Shown: piece by piece, positions 47,526-56,741 of the stretch | How the letters are laid out: each line of letters begins with the position of its first letter | How positions within the stretch are numbered: the first letter of the stretch is position 1 | From: an uncultured Roseovarius sp. | GTDB lineage: Bacteria; Pseudomonadota; Alphaproteobacteria; Rhodobacterales; Rhodobacteraceae | Direction of reading: 5' to 3' | NCBI RefSeq assembly: GCF_947259555.1 | Contig: NZ_CAMYMD010000109.1 | Span: 1 to 64,000 of the forward strand | Length of the DNA: 64,000 nucleotides | Program-made: the position numbers and the translations under genes | The notes under the pieces: model-generated | The model's database searches: none | What the model saw: only the letters and a program-made list of their open reading frames with translations | Told to the model about the DNA's origin: nothing

Positions 47526-48104
47526 GTGTCGAGGAAAAAGGTCACTCGCTTTTACAAAGGTGCGCGTCGGCACCCGAAATGGGATTTGGGAACGCCGCCG
47601 GACCAACGCAAGCGTGCGGTACGTGACAAGATTGCCGATCCCCGTTTTTACCTTCGCGCCGTTATCGTTGTGTGCGCTATGGCCTTGATCGCGCTACCTT
47701 TGACGTCGGATGTGTTCGTCACGAGCAAGACGCAGAACACCGTCACTGGCTGCCGTGTTGTTCATGTGACAGATGGCGACACGGTCCGGCTCTATTGTTC
47801 CGGTCGTGGATTTCTTTCCGGGCGCTTGACCGGATTTGACACGCCCGAGCTCTTTAGCCCGAGGTGTTTTACAGAGTTTGCTATGGCGTTGCGGGCAAAG
47901 TGGGCCTTGCGGTGGCTCCTCCTGACGACCGAGGACATCACCGTGGTGCGTGAAGGCACTGACAGGTATGACCGCGCATTGATCTTTCTGGCGGCTGATG
48001 GCGTGCCCGTGGCACGCACGATGATCGAACGTGGACATGCGCGCGCCTACGATGGCGACCGTCGAAAAGGGTGGTGTGATGCGTTGCAGGGGAACGCGGC
48101 GTGA
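47526..48104 (+). CDS. Thermonuclease (SNase)-like membrane-anchored protein
   Basis: A 192-residue protein from a GTG start. A cytoplasmic Lys/Arg-rich N-terminus and one transmembrane segment (about 45-62) precede a staphylococcal-nuclease-like domain: VVHVTDGDTVRLYCSGRG, LTGFDTPEL and RYDRALIFLAADGVPVARTM, with catalytic Asp/Arg residues present. It would degrade or bind nucleic acids outside the membrane. It is inserted between mccB and mccA, an unusual place. Confidence 0.78.
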   Translation: MSRKKVTRFYKGARRHPKWDLGTPPDQRKRAVRDKIADPRFYLRAVIVVCAMALIALPLTSDVFVTSKTQNTVTGCRVVHVTDGDTVRLYCSGRGFLSGRLTGFDTPELFSPRCFTEFAMALRAKWALRWLLLTTEDITVVREGTDRYDRALIFLAADGVPVARTMIERGHARAYDGDRRKGWCDALQGNAA

Positions 48105-48146
48105 CGGGTGTTGATGGAAACCAAGAAGAAGCGAGAGGCGCAAGCG

Positions 48147-50084
48147 ATGTTTGAACGTATCCTGATCGCCAACCGGGGCGAGATCGCGTGTCGCGTGATG
48201 CGGAGTGCGCAGGCGATGGGGGTCGAGGTGGTGGCGGTCTATTCCGACGCCGACCGGGGCGCGGCGCATGTGGCGATGGCGGATGTCGCGGTGCATATCG
48301 GCGGGTCGGCCCCTGCCGAAAGCTATCTCAAGGGCGAGGCGATCATCACGGCGGCGCTGGAGACGGCGGCCGAGGCGATTCATCCCGGCTATGGGTTTCT
48401 GAGCGAGAACCCCGATTTCGTCGAGGCGGTGGAGGCGGCGGGGCTGGTGTTTATTGGGCCGTCGGCCAAGGCCATTCGCGCAATGGGCCTCAAGGATGCC
48501 GCCAAGGCGCTGATGGAAGAGGCGGGCGTGCCGGTGGTGCCGGGCTATCACGGCAGCAATCAGGACCCCGAGCATCTGGCAGGCGCGGCCGACACCATCG
48601 GCTATCCGGTCCTGATCAAGGCCGTGGCGGGCGGCGGCGGCAAGGGGATGCGGCTGGTGGAGCGGCCACAGGATTTTGCCGATGCGCTGGAGAGTGCGCG
48701 CGGCGAGGCGCGCACGGCCTTTGGCAATTCGGACGTGCTGATCGAGAAATTCGTCGAGAAGCCGCGCCATATCGAGGTGCAGGTGTTCGGCGACGGCACC
48801 CGCGCGGTGCATCTTTTCGAGCGCGACTGCTCCTTGCAGCGCCGTCATCAGAAGGTGATCGAGGAGGCCCCGGCACCGGGCATGACGCCTGAGATGCGCG
48901 CCGCGATGGGGCAGGCTGCGGTACGGGCTGCCGAGGCGATCGGCTATAGCGGGGCGGGCACGGTGGAGTTCATCGTCGATGGCTCGGACGGGCTGCGCCC
49001 TGATCGGTTCTGGTTCATGGAGATGAACACGCGGTTGCAGGTCGAGCATCCGGTGACCGAGGCGATTACAGGTGTCGATCTGGTGGAATGGCAGTTGCGC
49101 GTGGCCGCTGGAGAGGCGCTGCCCGCGCGTCAGGAGGACCTGAAGATCACCGGCCATGCCTTTGAGGCGCGGCTCTATGCCGAGGATGTGCCCAAGGGGT
49201 TCCTGCCTGCGACCGGGCGGCTGTCGCATCTGGCCTTTCCGGCAGGTTGCCGCGCCGATAGCGGGGTGCGGGCGGGCGACGAGATCAGCCCGTTCTATGA
49301 CCCGATGATCGCCAAGGTGATCACCCATGGCCCGACCCGCGGCGTGGCGCTGCGGCGGCTGGTGCGGGCGCTGGAGGGCACGGAGGTGGCCGGGACGGTC
49401 ACCAATCTCGGCTTTCTCGGTGCGCTCGCGCGGCATGAGGGGTTTGCGCGCGGCGATGTGGATACCGGGCTGATCGCGCGGGATATCGAGACGCTGGTGG
49501 TGGCCCCGTTGGCCGGGCCGGGCGAGGCGGCGCTGGCGGCCTTGGCCGGGTTGGGGCTGTTGGAGGAGGCGTCGGAGGCGGCGGGCTTTGTCCTCTGGCA
49601 GCCGTTGGAGCGTAACGTGGTGCTGGTGCAGGACGGGGACGAGGTGACGGTGCGGCTGCGCACGCTGTCGGGCACCGCCCACGATCTGCGGGTGGGCGAG
49701 ACATGGGTCGCGGCGCGGCGCGTCGACGGGCAGTGGCGGCTGGACGGTCGGCCCGCGCCCGGGGTGGCGGTGGACGGCACGCGGATCACTGTCTTTGCGC
49801 GATACGGGCTGGCCTTCGATCTGGTCGACCCGTTGGCGCGGGACAGCGTGGCGGGCGGCGATGCGGCGCTCATCGAGGCGCCGATGCCGGGGCTGGTCAA
49901 GGCGGTCTTTGCGCGCGCCGGGCAGGCGGTGACCAAGGGCGACCGGCTGGCCGTGCTGGAGGCGATGAAGATGGAGCACAGCCTACTGGCTGCACGTGAC
50001 GGCGTGGTGGCCGAGGTGCTGGTCGCGACAGGCGATCAGGTCAGCGCGGGGGCGGCGCTGGTACGGCTGGAGGAGGAGGTATGA
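48147..50084 (+). CDS. mccA: Methylcrotonyl-CoA carboxylase, biotin carboxylase (alpha) subunit
   Basis: A 645-residue biotin carboxylase-biotin carrier fusion. ATP-grasp motifs GGGGKGMRLV and RHIEVQVFGDG, the EMNTRLQVEHPVTE active site and, at the C-terminus, the biotinylation motif EAMKMEH with Lys608 are intact. With MccB it forms methylcrotonyl-CoA carboxylase; BirA encoded at 7340 should biotinylate it. Start is the ATG at 48147 (MFERILIANRGEIA); the upstream TTG/GTG extension is not typical. Confidence 0.95.
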   Translation: MFERILIANRGEIACRVMRSAQAMGVEVVAVYSDADRGAAHVAMADVAVHIGGSAPAESYLKGEAIITAALETAAEAIHPGYGFLSENPDFVEAVEAAGLVFIGPSAKAIRAMGLKDAAKALMEEAGVPVVPGYHGSNQDPEHLAGAADTIGYPVLIKAVAGGGGKGMRLVERPQDFADALESARGEARTAFGNSDVLIEKFVEKPRHIEVQVFGDGTRAVHLFERDCSLQRRHQKVIEEAPAPGMTPEMRAAMGQAAVRAAEAIGYSGAGTVEFIVDGSDGLRPDRFWFMEMNTRLQVEHPVTEAITGVDLVEWQLRVAAGEALPARQEDLKITGHAFEARLYAEDVPKGFLPATGRLSHLAFPAGCRADSGVRAGDEISPFYDPMIAKVITHGPTRGVALRRLVRALEGTEVAGTVTNLGFLGALARHEGFARGDVDTGLIARDIETLVVAPLAGPGEAALAALAGLGLLEEASEAAGFVLWQPLERNVVLVQDGDEVTVRLRTLSGTAHDLRVGETWVAARRVDGQWRLDGRPAPGVAVDGTRITVFARYGLAFDLVDPLARDSVAGGDAALIEAPMPGLVKAVFARAGQAVTKGDRLAVLEAMKMEHSLLAARDGVVAEVLVATGDQVSAGAALVRLEEEV

Positions 50085-50737
50085 TTATCCTGCATCATGT
50101 CCCGCTGGCGCGCTCGCTGCGGGTGCTGTGGCTGCTGGAGGAGTTGGGGCTCGAGTATGAGCTGCGCTATTACTCGATCCGCGACGGCTCGATGCGCAGT
50201 CCTGAGTTCCTCGCGCTGTCGCCCGCGGGCCGCGTGCCGGTGCTGGAGCATCACGGTGCTGTCTGGGTGGAAAGCGCGGCGATCGTGCAGATGCTCTGCG
50301 AGAGCTACCCGGATGCGCGGCTGATGCCGGAGCCGGGCCATCCGGAGCGCGCGCGGTTTCTGGAAATGCTGAGCCTGTCGGAGACGGTGGGCTGTCTGCT
50401 GGAAAACCTCAACCTCAATCAGGTGTTCCTGCGCCCGCCCGCGCGCCCGTCGCCCACGGTGGTTAAGCTGCTCAATGCCCGGCTGCGCGCGGCGCTGGCG
50501 GCGATGGAGGCGCGGCTGGAGGGCGATTATCTATTGCCGTCGGGGTTTTCGGCGGCGGATATCATGTTTGCCTACGGGTTCGAGCTGGCGCGCTATTATG
50601 TTGATCTGAACGCCTATCCGCGTCTCATGGCCTATTGGGACCGGCTGCGCGCACGGCCCGGCTACGGACGGGCCAAGGCGCGGGACGGCGCGCAGGATAT
50701 CTATGCGCAGGCGTTTTATCCTGTGCCGGAGGAATGA
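50081..50737 (+). CDS. Glutathione S-transferase family protein
   Basis: A 218-residue GST. N-terminal thioredoxin-like domain (IILHHVPLARSLRVLWLLEE) with SPAGRVPVLE and a VESAAIVQML cis-Pro/Ser region; the C-terminal helical domain contains FSAADIMFAYGFEL. Role in this cluster unknown, possibly detoxifying reactive acyl or enoyl species. Its ATG overlaps the mccA stop (ATGA). Confidence 0.88.
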   Translation: MIILHHVPLARSLRVLWLLEELGLEYELRYYSIRDGSMRSPEFLALSPAGRVPVLEHHGAVWVESAAIVQMLCESYPDARLMPEPGHPERARFLEMLSLSETVGCLLENLNLNQVFLRPPARPSPTVVKLLNARLRAALAAMEARLEGDYLLPSGFSAADIMFAYGFELARYYVDLNAYPRLMAYWDRLRARPGYGRAKARDGAQDIYAQAFYPVPEE

Positions 50738-50739
50738 GC

Positions 50740-51606
50740 ATGGCAGAGCGCGTTGAAATCTTCGAGGTCGGGCCCCGCGACGGGTTGCAGAACGAGGCGG
50801 CGCGGATCGCCACCCGCGACAAGATCGCGTTTGTGAACCTGCTGAGCGAAGCGGGGTTCTCGCGCATCGAGGTGGCGAGTTTCGTCAGCCCCAAGTGGGT
50901 CCCGCAGATGGCCGACTCGGGCGAGGTGTTGCGCGGGATCACCCGGGCGAAGGGCGTGCGCTATGCCGCGCTGACGCCGAACATGCGGGGGCTGTCGGAT
51001 GCGCTCGAGGCCGGGGCCGATGAGGTGGCAATTTTCGGCTCGGCGTCGGAGGGGTTCTCGAAGGCCAATATCAACGCCACGATCGACGAGAGCCTTGCGC
51101 GCTTTGCCCCGGTGCTGGAGGCTGCGGGGGCCGAGGGGCTGCGGGTGCGCGGCTATGTATCCTGCGTGGTCGAGTGCCCCTATGACGGGCCGGTGGACCC
51201 GGCGGCGGTGGTGCGCGTGGCCGAGGCGCTGTGGCAGATGGGATGTTACGAGATCAGCCTTGGCGACACCATCGGGCAGGGCAGGCCCGAGGCGGTCGAT
51301 GCGATGCTGGCGGCGGTCTGTGATGCGCTGCCGGCGGAGCGGCTGGCCGGGCATTTCCACGACACGGCCGGGCGCGCGCTTGACAATATCGAGGTGGCGT
51401 TGGCGCGTGGCCTGCGGGTGTTTGATGCCGCGGTCGGTGGTCTTGGAGGCTGTCCCTATGCGCCTGGTGCTGCGGGCAATGTGGCGACGGAGAAGGTGCA
51501 TGAGCGTCTGACGGTGCTTGGATGCGAGACCGGGCTCGACCCCGATATATTGTCCGAGGCGGTGGATATGGCGCGGGCGATGCGGGGTGCGGCGCAAAAA
51601 TCTTGA
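50740..51606 (+). CDS. hmgL: Hydroxymethylglutaryl-CoA lyase
   Basis: A 288-residue TIM-barrel lyase splitting HMG-CoA to acetyl-CoA and acetoacetate, the end of leucine degradation. VGPRDGLQNE, ASFVSPKWVPQMAD, HFHDTAGRALDNI and the catalytic-Cys loop GGLGGCPYAPGAAGN are intact. GGAGG lies directly before the ATG at 50734, so the ATG at 50740 with six bases spacing is preferred. Its stop codon is within a hairpin. Confidence 0.95.
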   Translation: MAERVEIFEVGPRDGLQNEAARIATRDKIAFVNLLSEAGFSRIEVASFVSPKWVPQMADSGEVLRGITRAKGVRYAALTPNMRGLSDALEAGADEVAIFGSASEGFSKANINATIDESLARFAPVLEAAGAEGLRVRGYVSCVVECPYDGPVDPAAVVRVAEALWQMGCYEISLGDTIGQGRPEAVDAMLAAVCDALPAERLAGHFHDTAGRALDNIEVALARGLRVFDAAVGGLGGCPYAPGAAGNVATEKVHERLTVLGCETGLDPDILSEAVDMARAMRGAAQKS

Positions 51607-51641
51607 AAAGATTTTTGGCAAATTTCTTTTGAAGAAATTTG
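51595..51641 (+). terminator. Two tandem hairpins at the end of hmgL
   Basis: CAAAAATCTT-GAA-AAGATTTTTG (51595-51617) and CAAATTTCTT-TTG-AAGAAATTTG (51619-51641) are perfect 10-bp stems in tandem. They are AT-rich in otherwise GC-rich DNA and include the hmgL stop. They may attenuate transcription before the hydratase gene or belong to a dispersed repeat. Confidence 0.55.
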
Positions 51642-51659
51642 GTGCGAGAAGGAGAGGGC

Positions 51660-52442
51660 ATGACCGAGACGATCAGCATCGAGAGGGACGCGCGCGGCGT
51701 GGCCACACTGTGGCTGGACCGGGCAGAGAAGCACAACGCGATGTCGGCGCAGATGATCGCCGAGTTGCATCAGGCGGCCACGGACCTGGGGGCTGACGAT
51801 TCCGTTCGGGTCGTGGTGCTGGCGGCACGGGGCAAGACATTCTGCGCCGGGGGCGATCTGGGATGGATGCGCGATCAGTTCGAGGCGGACCCGGAGGTAA
51901 GAGGCCGCGAGGCGGCCAAGCTGGCGCATATGCTTCAGGCGCTCAACACCCTGCCGAAGCCGCTTATTGGCCGGGTGCAGGGCAATGCCTTTGGTGGCGG
52001 TGTCGGGTTGATGAGCGTCTGTGATGTGGTGATTGGCACGGAGGCCGCGCAATTCGCGCTGACCGAGACACGGCTGGGTCTGATCCCCGCGACCATCGGG
52101 CCTTACGTGGCCGCTCGAATGGGCGAGGCACGGGCGCGGCGCGTCTTCATGTCAGGACGGCGGTTTGATGCGACGGAGGCAAAGGAGCTGGGTCTGCTGG
52201 CGCAGGCGGTGCCCGAGGGCGAGCTGGATACAGCCATCGAGCAAGAGGTTGTCCCATATATGGACTGCGCCCCTCGTGCGGTCGCGCAGGCAAAGTCGCT
52301 CCTGCGTGACCTGGGACCGAAAATAGATGACGAAGTGATCGGGCACACCATCGCGGCGCTCTCGGCATGTTGGGCCGGAGAAGAGGCGCAAGAGGGGATT
52401 GCCGCGTTTTTCGACAAGCGGATGCCGCATTGGCGGGCCTGA
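51660..52442 (+). CDS. liuC: Enoyl-CoA hydratase family protein, likely methylglutaconyl-CoA hydratase
   Basis: A 260-residue crotonase-fold enzyme. KTFCAGGDLGWMRDQFE is the oxyanion-hole region, GNAFGGGVGLMSVCDVVIG and ETRLGLIPATIGPYV carry the active-site positions, consistent with hydratases of the LiuC type. In this operon it should convert methylglutaconyl-CoA to HMG-CoA, between MccAB and HmgL. The ATG at 51660 has AGGAGAG upstream. Final gene of the cluster. Confidence 0.85.
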   Translation: MTETISIERDARGVATLWLDRAEKHNAMSAQMIAELHQAATDLGADDSVRVVVLAARGKTFCAGGDLGWMRDQFEADPEVRGREAAKLAHMLQALNTLPKPLIGRVQGNAFGGGVGLMSVCDVVIGTEAAQFALTETRLGLIPATIGPYVAARMGEARARRVFMSGRRFDATEAKELGLLAQAVPEGELDTAIEQEVVPYMDCAPRAVAQAKSLLRDLGPKIDDEVIGHTIAALSACWAGEEAQEGIAAFFDKRMPHWRA

Positions 52443-52502
52443 GTCGGCTTGGGATGCCGGAATGCGGGGATGTGTGGTAAGAATTTCGGTCCAATTTTGA
52501 TA

Positions 52503-52532
52503 CCATTTAGCATACTATCGCATACTAAATGG
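52503..52532. promoter_or_regulatory. Nested inverted and direct repeats upstream of nuoA
   Basis: CCATTTAG and CTAAATGG (52503-52510, 52525-52532) are perfect complements, and inside them GCATACTA is repeated at 52510 and 52520, exactly 10 bases apart. It is AT-rich and lies 130 bases upstream of nuoA, between the liu and nuo operons. It looks like a regulator-binding site on one helix face. Confidence 0.45.
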
Positions 52533-52662
52533 CAGATTCCGTCCTCGCTACGCATCAAACCCGTGCGCTCTTGGTTGACCCCACCAAGGGGCGGGTTTAA
52601 ACCCGGCATAGACATGCAGCCATCTTGATGCGCCCGCGCCCGCGCATGAAAGGAGCCACCTC

Positions 52663-53028
52663 GTGGAAGAGATGCTGAGGGAATATCTCCCCATCCTTAT
52701 TTTGCTGGCAATCGCCATCGGGCTGGGCCTCGTCCTGATCCTTGCGGCCGTGGTTCTGGCCGTTCGCAGCCCGGACCCGGAAAAAGTCAGTGCGTATGAA
52801 TGCGGCTTCAATGCCTTTGACGACGCACGCATGAAGTTCGACGTGCGCTTTTATCTGGTGTCGATCCTCTTCATCATCTTTGACCTTGAGATTGCCATGC
52901 TATTTCCATGGGCAGTCGCCTTTCAGGATCTGAGCATGGCGGCATTTTGGTCGATGATGGTGTTTCTGGCCGTCCTGACTGCCGGATTCGCCTATGAATG
53001 GCGCAAGGGAGCGATGGAATGGGAGTGA
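52663..53028 (+). CDS. nuoA: NADH-quinone oxidoreductase subunit A
   Basis: A 121-residue membrane subunit of complex I with three transmembrane helices. The conserved [19 protein letters not shown] loop and [12 protein letters not shown] are typical. It starts at GTG 52663 after AAAGGAG. First gene of the nuo operon; it overlaps nuoB by 10 bases. A TTGACC-type -35 lies near 52575. Confidence 0.96.
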   Translation: MEEMLREYLPILILLAIAIGLGLVLILAAVVLAVRSPDPEKVSAYECGFNAFDDARMKFDVRFYLVSILFIIFDLEIAMLFPWAVAFQDLSMAAFWSMMVFLAVLTAGFAYEWRKGAMEWE

Positions 53029-53645
53029 ACGATCAAGACGACGCGGTCGTGACCGAAACACAGGGGCAGGGCCAGGGTATGCAGAGCCCGCGCGTGAAAT
53101 CCTCGCCGTCGAGCCTCGCCCCGGTTGAAGCCTACGAGCCGGGCGAGACGCGTGAGCCCGCGATGCAGGCGCTGAATGCCGAATTGCAGGACAAGGGCTT
53201 TCTGGTCACATCCACCGAGGATATCATCAACTGGGCGCGCACCGGCAGCCTGCACTGGATGACCTTTGGTCTGGCCTGCTGCGCGGTCGAGATGATGCAC
53301 ACCGCGATGCCGCGCTATGACGTGGAGCGGTTCGGATTTGCGCCGCGCGCCAGCCCGCGTCAGTCCGATGTGATGATCGTGGCGGGAACACTGACCAACA
53401 AGATGGCCCCGGCGCTGCGCAAGGTCTATGACCAGATGCCGGAGCCGCGCTACGTGATCTCGATGGGGTCCTGCGCCAATGGCGGGGGATATTATCACTA
53501 CAGCTATTCCGTGGTGCGCGGCTGTGACCGGATCATCCCGGTCGACATCTACGTGCCAGGCTGCCCGCCGACCGCCGAGGCGCTGGTCTATGGTATCCTG
53601 CAATTGCAGCGCAAAATCCGCCGGACAGGGACGATTGTGAGATGA
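53019..53645 (+). CDS. nuoB: NADH-quinone oxidoreductase subunit B
   Basis: A 208-residue subunit carrying iron-sulfur cluster N2. [19 protein letters not shown] and [15 protein letters not shown] supply its ligands. Residues 1-50 form a Gln/Gly/Ser-rich extension absent from shorter NuoB proteins (about 177 residues in relatives). The ATG at 53019 is preferred; a GTG six bases later is possible. AAGGGA precedes it. Confidence 0.94.
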   Translation: MGVNDQDDAVVTETQGQGQGMQSPRVKSSPSSLAPVEAYEPGETREPAMQALNAELQDKGFLVTSTEDIINWARTGSLHWMTFGLACCAVEMMHTAMPRYDVERFGFAPRASPRQSDVMIVAGTLTNKMAPALRKVYDQMPEPRYVISMGSCANGGGYYHYSYSVVRGCDRIIPVDIYVPGCPPTAEALVYGILQLQRKIRRTGTIVR

Positions 53646-54247
53646 GCAAGGCACTCAAGGAACTGGGCGCATATATCGAGCTGAAGCGCGGCGATTGCGT
53701 GCTGGGCTGGGATGTCACGCATGACGAGCTCAATGTCGATGTGGCGCTGCCGAATATCGCCGGTCTGATTGAATTTCTGAAAACCGATCAGAACTGTGCG
53801 TTTTCCACACTCGTCGATATCACCGGCGTCGACTATCCCGAGCGGTCGCGTCGGTTTGACGTGGTGTACCATTTGCTGAGCATGTATCAGAACCACCGCA
53901 TTCGCTTGCGCGCCGCAGCCCGTGAAGAAGACATGGTGCCGTCGATCACCGGAATATTCCCGGCCGCGAACTGGTTTGAGCGCGAAGTCTTTGATATGTT
54001 CGGCATTCTTTTTTCGGGCCATGCGGATCTGCGCCGCATTCTCACGGATTATGGATTTCGCGGGCATCCGCTGCGCAAGGATTTCCCGACCACGGGGTAT
54101 ACCGAGGTGCGATATGACGAGGTGCAAAAGCGTGTCGTCTACGAGCCGATCAGCCTTGTTCAGGAATACCGGCAGTTCGATTTCATGTCGCCGTGGGAAG
54201 GGGCTGAATACATCCTTCCCGGTGATGAGAAGGAGGGCACGAAATGA
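53642..54247 (+). CDS. nuoC: NADH-quinone oxidoreductase subunit C
   Basis: A 201-residue peripheral-arm subunit of the 30 kDa type, with [36 protein letters not shown] and [19 protein letters not shown], the family hallmark. Separate from NuoD, as in most alphaproteobacteria (E. coli has a fusion). Starts with an ATGA overlap after nuoB. Confidence 0.95.
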   Translation: MSKALKELGAYIELKRGDCVLGWDVTHDELNVDVALPNIAGLIEFLKTDQNCAFSTLVDITGVDYPERSRRFDVVYHLLSMYQNHRIRLRAAAREEDMVPSITGIFPAANWFEREVFDMFGILFSGHADLRRILTDYGFRGHPLRKDFPTTGYTEVRYDEVQKRVVYEPISLVQEYRQFDFMSPWEGAEYILPGDEKEGTK

Positions 54248-54450
54248 TGGGTGGAGGCTATGGCATGGGCGGTGGTGGCGTGATCTTCATGCTGATCTTT
54301 GCCGCGTTGGTCATCATCCCGTTCTGGAAGCTCTTACCCAAGTTCGGCATTCCAAATTGGGTGAGCCTCGTGTCGATCATCCCGTTTGGGGCGCTTGTCC
54401 TGCTGTGGGTCATTGCGTTCCGCGACAAGCTTGACGGAGGACGTGGATAA
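54244..54450 (+). CDS. Small membrane protein in the nuo operon
   Basis: A 68-residue protein with two hydrophobic helices ([17 protein letters not shown] and [19 protein letters not shown]) and a short Gly/Met-rich N-terminus. It overlaps nuoC (ATGA) and nuoD (TAATG). AGGAGG precedes its start. It may be a supernumerary complex I or assembly protein; no function is known. Confidence 0.75.
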   Translation: MMGGGYGMGGGGVIFMLIFAALVIIPFWKLLPKFGIPNWVSLVSIIPFGALVLLWVIAFRDKLDGGRG

Positions 54451-55667
54451 TGGACGGCTCCAAATTCGAAGACGCGCTCACAGGCGAGCAGAAAATCCGC
54501 AATTTCAACCTCAACTTCGGCCCGCAACACCCTGCGGCGCATGGGGTTTTGCGTCTGGTGTTGGAGTTGGACGGCGAGTTGGTCGAGCGTTGCGACCCGC
54601 ATATCGGCCTGCTGCATCGCGGCACCGAAAAGCTGATGGAGAGCCGCACCTACCTGCAGAACCTGCCCTATTTCGACCGCCTCGATTACGTCGCGCCGAT
54701 GAACCAGGAACATGCCTGGTGTCTGGCCATCGAAAAGCTGACCGGCGTCGAGGTGCCGCGCCGCGCGAGCCTCATCCGGGTGCTCTATTCCGAAATCGGT
54801 CGTATTTTGAACCACCTGCTGAACGTCACCACGCAGGCGATGGATGTCGGCGCGCTCACGCCGCCGCTCTGGGGGTTTGAAGAGCGCGAAAAGCTGATGG
54901 TGTTCTACGAGCGGGCCTGTGGCGCGCGGCTCCATGCGGCGTATTTCCGGCCCGGCGGCGTGCATCAGGATCTGCCGCCGGAATTGCTCGACGATATCGA
55001 GGAGTGGGCCAAGGACTTTCCACGTGTTCTCGACGATATCGACGGCATGCTGACAGAGAACCGGATCTTCAAGCAGCGCAATGCCGATATCGGTGTGGTC
55101 AGCCAGCAAGAGGCGCTTGACTGGGGCTTTAGCGGCGTGATGGTGCGCGGCTCTGGCATGGCGTGGGATCTGCGCCGCGCGCAGCCTTATGAATGCTATG
55201 ACGAGTTCGACTTCCTCGTGCCGGTGGGCAAGAATGGCGACTGTTATGACCGCTACCTCGTGCGGATGGAGGAGATGCGCCAGAGCCTTCGGATCGTGCA
55301 TCAGGCCATCGAAAAGCTGCGTGCCCCCGAGGGGCAAGGCGATATCCTCTCACGGGGCAAGGTGACGCCGCCCAAACGGGGCGAGATGAAGCGCTCGATG
55401 GAGGCGCTCATTCATCACTTCAAGCTGTATACCGAAGGGTTCCACGTGCCCGAGGGCGAGGTCTATTGCGCGGTTGAGGCCCCCAAGGGCGAATTCGGTG
55501 TGTATCTGGTGGCCGATGGCACCAACCGGCCCTACCGTGCCAAGCTGCGCGCGCCGGGCTTTCTGCATTTGCAGGCGATGGACCATATCTCCAAGGGGCA
55601 CCAACTGGCCGATATCGCGGCGATCATCGGCACGATGGATGTCGTCTTTGGGGAGATCGACCGGTAA
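54450..55667 (+). CDS. nuoD: NADH-quinone oxidoreductase subunit D
   Basis: A 405-residue 49 kDa-type subunit lining the quinone site. [32 protein letters not shown]-like [14 protein letters not shown], and the C-terminal [20 protein letters not shown] and [13 protein letters not shown] are intact, including the His and Tyr near the quinone pocket. Start overlaps the upstream stop (TAATG). Confidence 0.97.
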   Translation: MDGSKFEDALTGEQKIRNFNLNFGPQHPAAHGVLRLVLELDGELVERCDPHIGLLHRGTEKLMESRTYLQNLPYFDRLDYVAPMNQEHAWCLAIEKLTGVEVPRRASLIRVLYSEIGRILNHLLNVTTQAMDVGALTPPLWGFEEREKLMVFYERACGARLHAAYFRPGGVHQDLPPELLDDIEEWAKDFPRVLDDIDGMLTENRIFKQRNADIGVVSQQEALDWGFSGVMVRGSGMAWDLRRAQPYECYDEFDFLVPVGKNGDCYDRYLVRMEEMRQSLRIVHQAIEKLRAPEGQGDILSRGKVTPPKRGEMKRSMEALIHHFKLYTEGFHVPEGEVYCAVEAPKGEFGVYLVADGTNRPYRAKLRAPGFLHLQAMDHISKGHQLADIAAIIGTMDVVFGEIDR

Positions 55668-56461
55668 TGAACGCGGATTGGTCCGGTATTACGCTCTCGC
55701 GAGCAGGAGGCTGGCTGGCTGGTGTCCTGTCATCCGTCTTTTTGGCCGGTGCCGCGCAGGCCGAACCCGTTCCGTCAGAGCGGATCGAGACCTTTGTCGG
55801 CGTAATGGCCGAGCATGGCTGCCGGATGTCGCCGTTTGAGGCCGACCGCGTGATGCCGGAGGCGGGTTTCGTCGACAAGGCTGAGACCAAGGCGATCACC
55901 GAACAGTTGATAACCGAGGAGCGCGCGCGCATTCTTGACGGGCAACTCGTGGTCTTTGGCGGGGCCTGCGGTGGCAGGCTCGATTATTCCGGGCGCGAGC
56001 GGTTCTTTGCGGCGATTGCCGACAACAACTGTGTGATGACCATTGAAGAGGCCAAGTTGCTTTTGCCCCGCGTCGGTGTCGAGATGACCGAGGTGCAACT
56101 CTTGATGGACAAGATGCTGCGCATGTCTGAAATTCGCCTGTCTTCGGATGAAAAGGCCGTGTTTCTGGAAGAAAGCCTGTGCGAGCGTTTCAAGGGATTG
56201 TCCGCGAGCATGATGAACAGCGCGCCCGAGGTCTTGCAAGCATCGCGGACCCCTGCTCAATTGCGTATCGACTTCATTGCCTACATGGCCGGGGCGGGCT
56301 GCCGTCTGAGCCGGGCCGAGGCTGATGTTCAACTGCCTGCTGCGGGGTTCACGACCAAGGAACTACGCCCGGTGATCGCGGCGATGCTGTCGCGCGGTGA
56401 GGCGCAGATGGATGTCGAGGAGGACAGCCTGTCACTTTCCGAGGAGTTGTGTTCCCAATGA
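55667..56461 (+). CDS. Secreted three-repeat, six-cysteine protein in the nuo operon
   Basis: A 264-residue protein with a signal peptide (cleavage about residue 32, AQA). The mature part is three repeats of 60-90 residues, each with a Cys pair: C52/C101, C122/C172, C212/C262, spaced 49, 50 and 50 residues. Each repeat has a helix before a GC/NC, an EA motif, LP or MP, then EL/EV helices. The pairs probably form disulfides in the periplasm. I know no family. The start overlaps the nuoD stop (TAATG). Confidence 0.7.
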   Translation: MNADWSGITLSRAGGWLAGVLSSVFLAGAAQAEPVPSERIETFVGVMAEHGCRMSPFEADRVMPEAGFVDKAETKAITEQLITEERARILDGQLVVFGGACGGRLDYSGRERFFAAIADNNCVMTIEEAKLLLPRVGVEMTEVQLLMDKMLRMSEIRLSSDEKAVFLEESLCERFKGLSASMMNSAPEVLQASRTPAQLRIDFIAYMAGAGCRLSRAEADVQLPAAGFTTKELRPVIAAMLSRGEAQMDVEEDSLSLSEELCSQ

Positions 56462-56739
56462 TGCGAATGAATGTAGTGGCTATGGCCTCTGTTGGCGTGC
56501 TGACCGCCTGCGCCTTGCCGCCAAAGGGGATCAGCGAGCAGGATCTGCTCAACTACGATGCCGCCGTGCAGAGCCTTGGCTGCACTATGGTGACAGAGCC
56601 GGACTATATTGCGGCAGGGTTCCAGACGGGCCTTACGCGGCAAGAATTGCTTGATATAACTGCTTATAAACTGTCCGCGGGCGGGGCCGAACGGCTGCCT
56701 GCCGGGGGCGTGAAACTGACCACAGGAGCCTGTGCCTGA
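56458..56739 (+). CDS. Single-repeat lipoprotein related to the upstream three-repeat protein
   Basis: A 93-residue lipoprotein with lipobox VLTAC (Cys18). The mature part holds one repeat like those of the preceding protein: LGC at C42 and GAC at C92, 50 residues apart, with a matching EL helix between. The start overlaps the upstream stop (ATGA). Other in-frame ATGs at 56461 and 56467 are possible. It precedes nuoE by two bases. Confidence 0.7.
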   Translation: MMRMNVVAMASVGVLTACALPPKGISEQDLLNYDAAVQSLGCTMVTEPDYIAAGFQTGLTRQELLDITAYKLSAGGAERLPAGGVKLTTGACA

Positions 56740-56741
56740 GA

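Noticed and set aside
47694-49979. 761-codon minus-strand frame
   Set aside because: It lies opposite mccA and the thermonuclease gene, is His/Arg/Pro-rich and has no recognisable domain.
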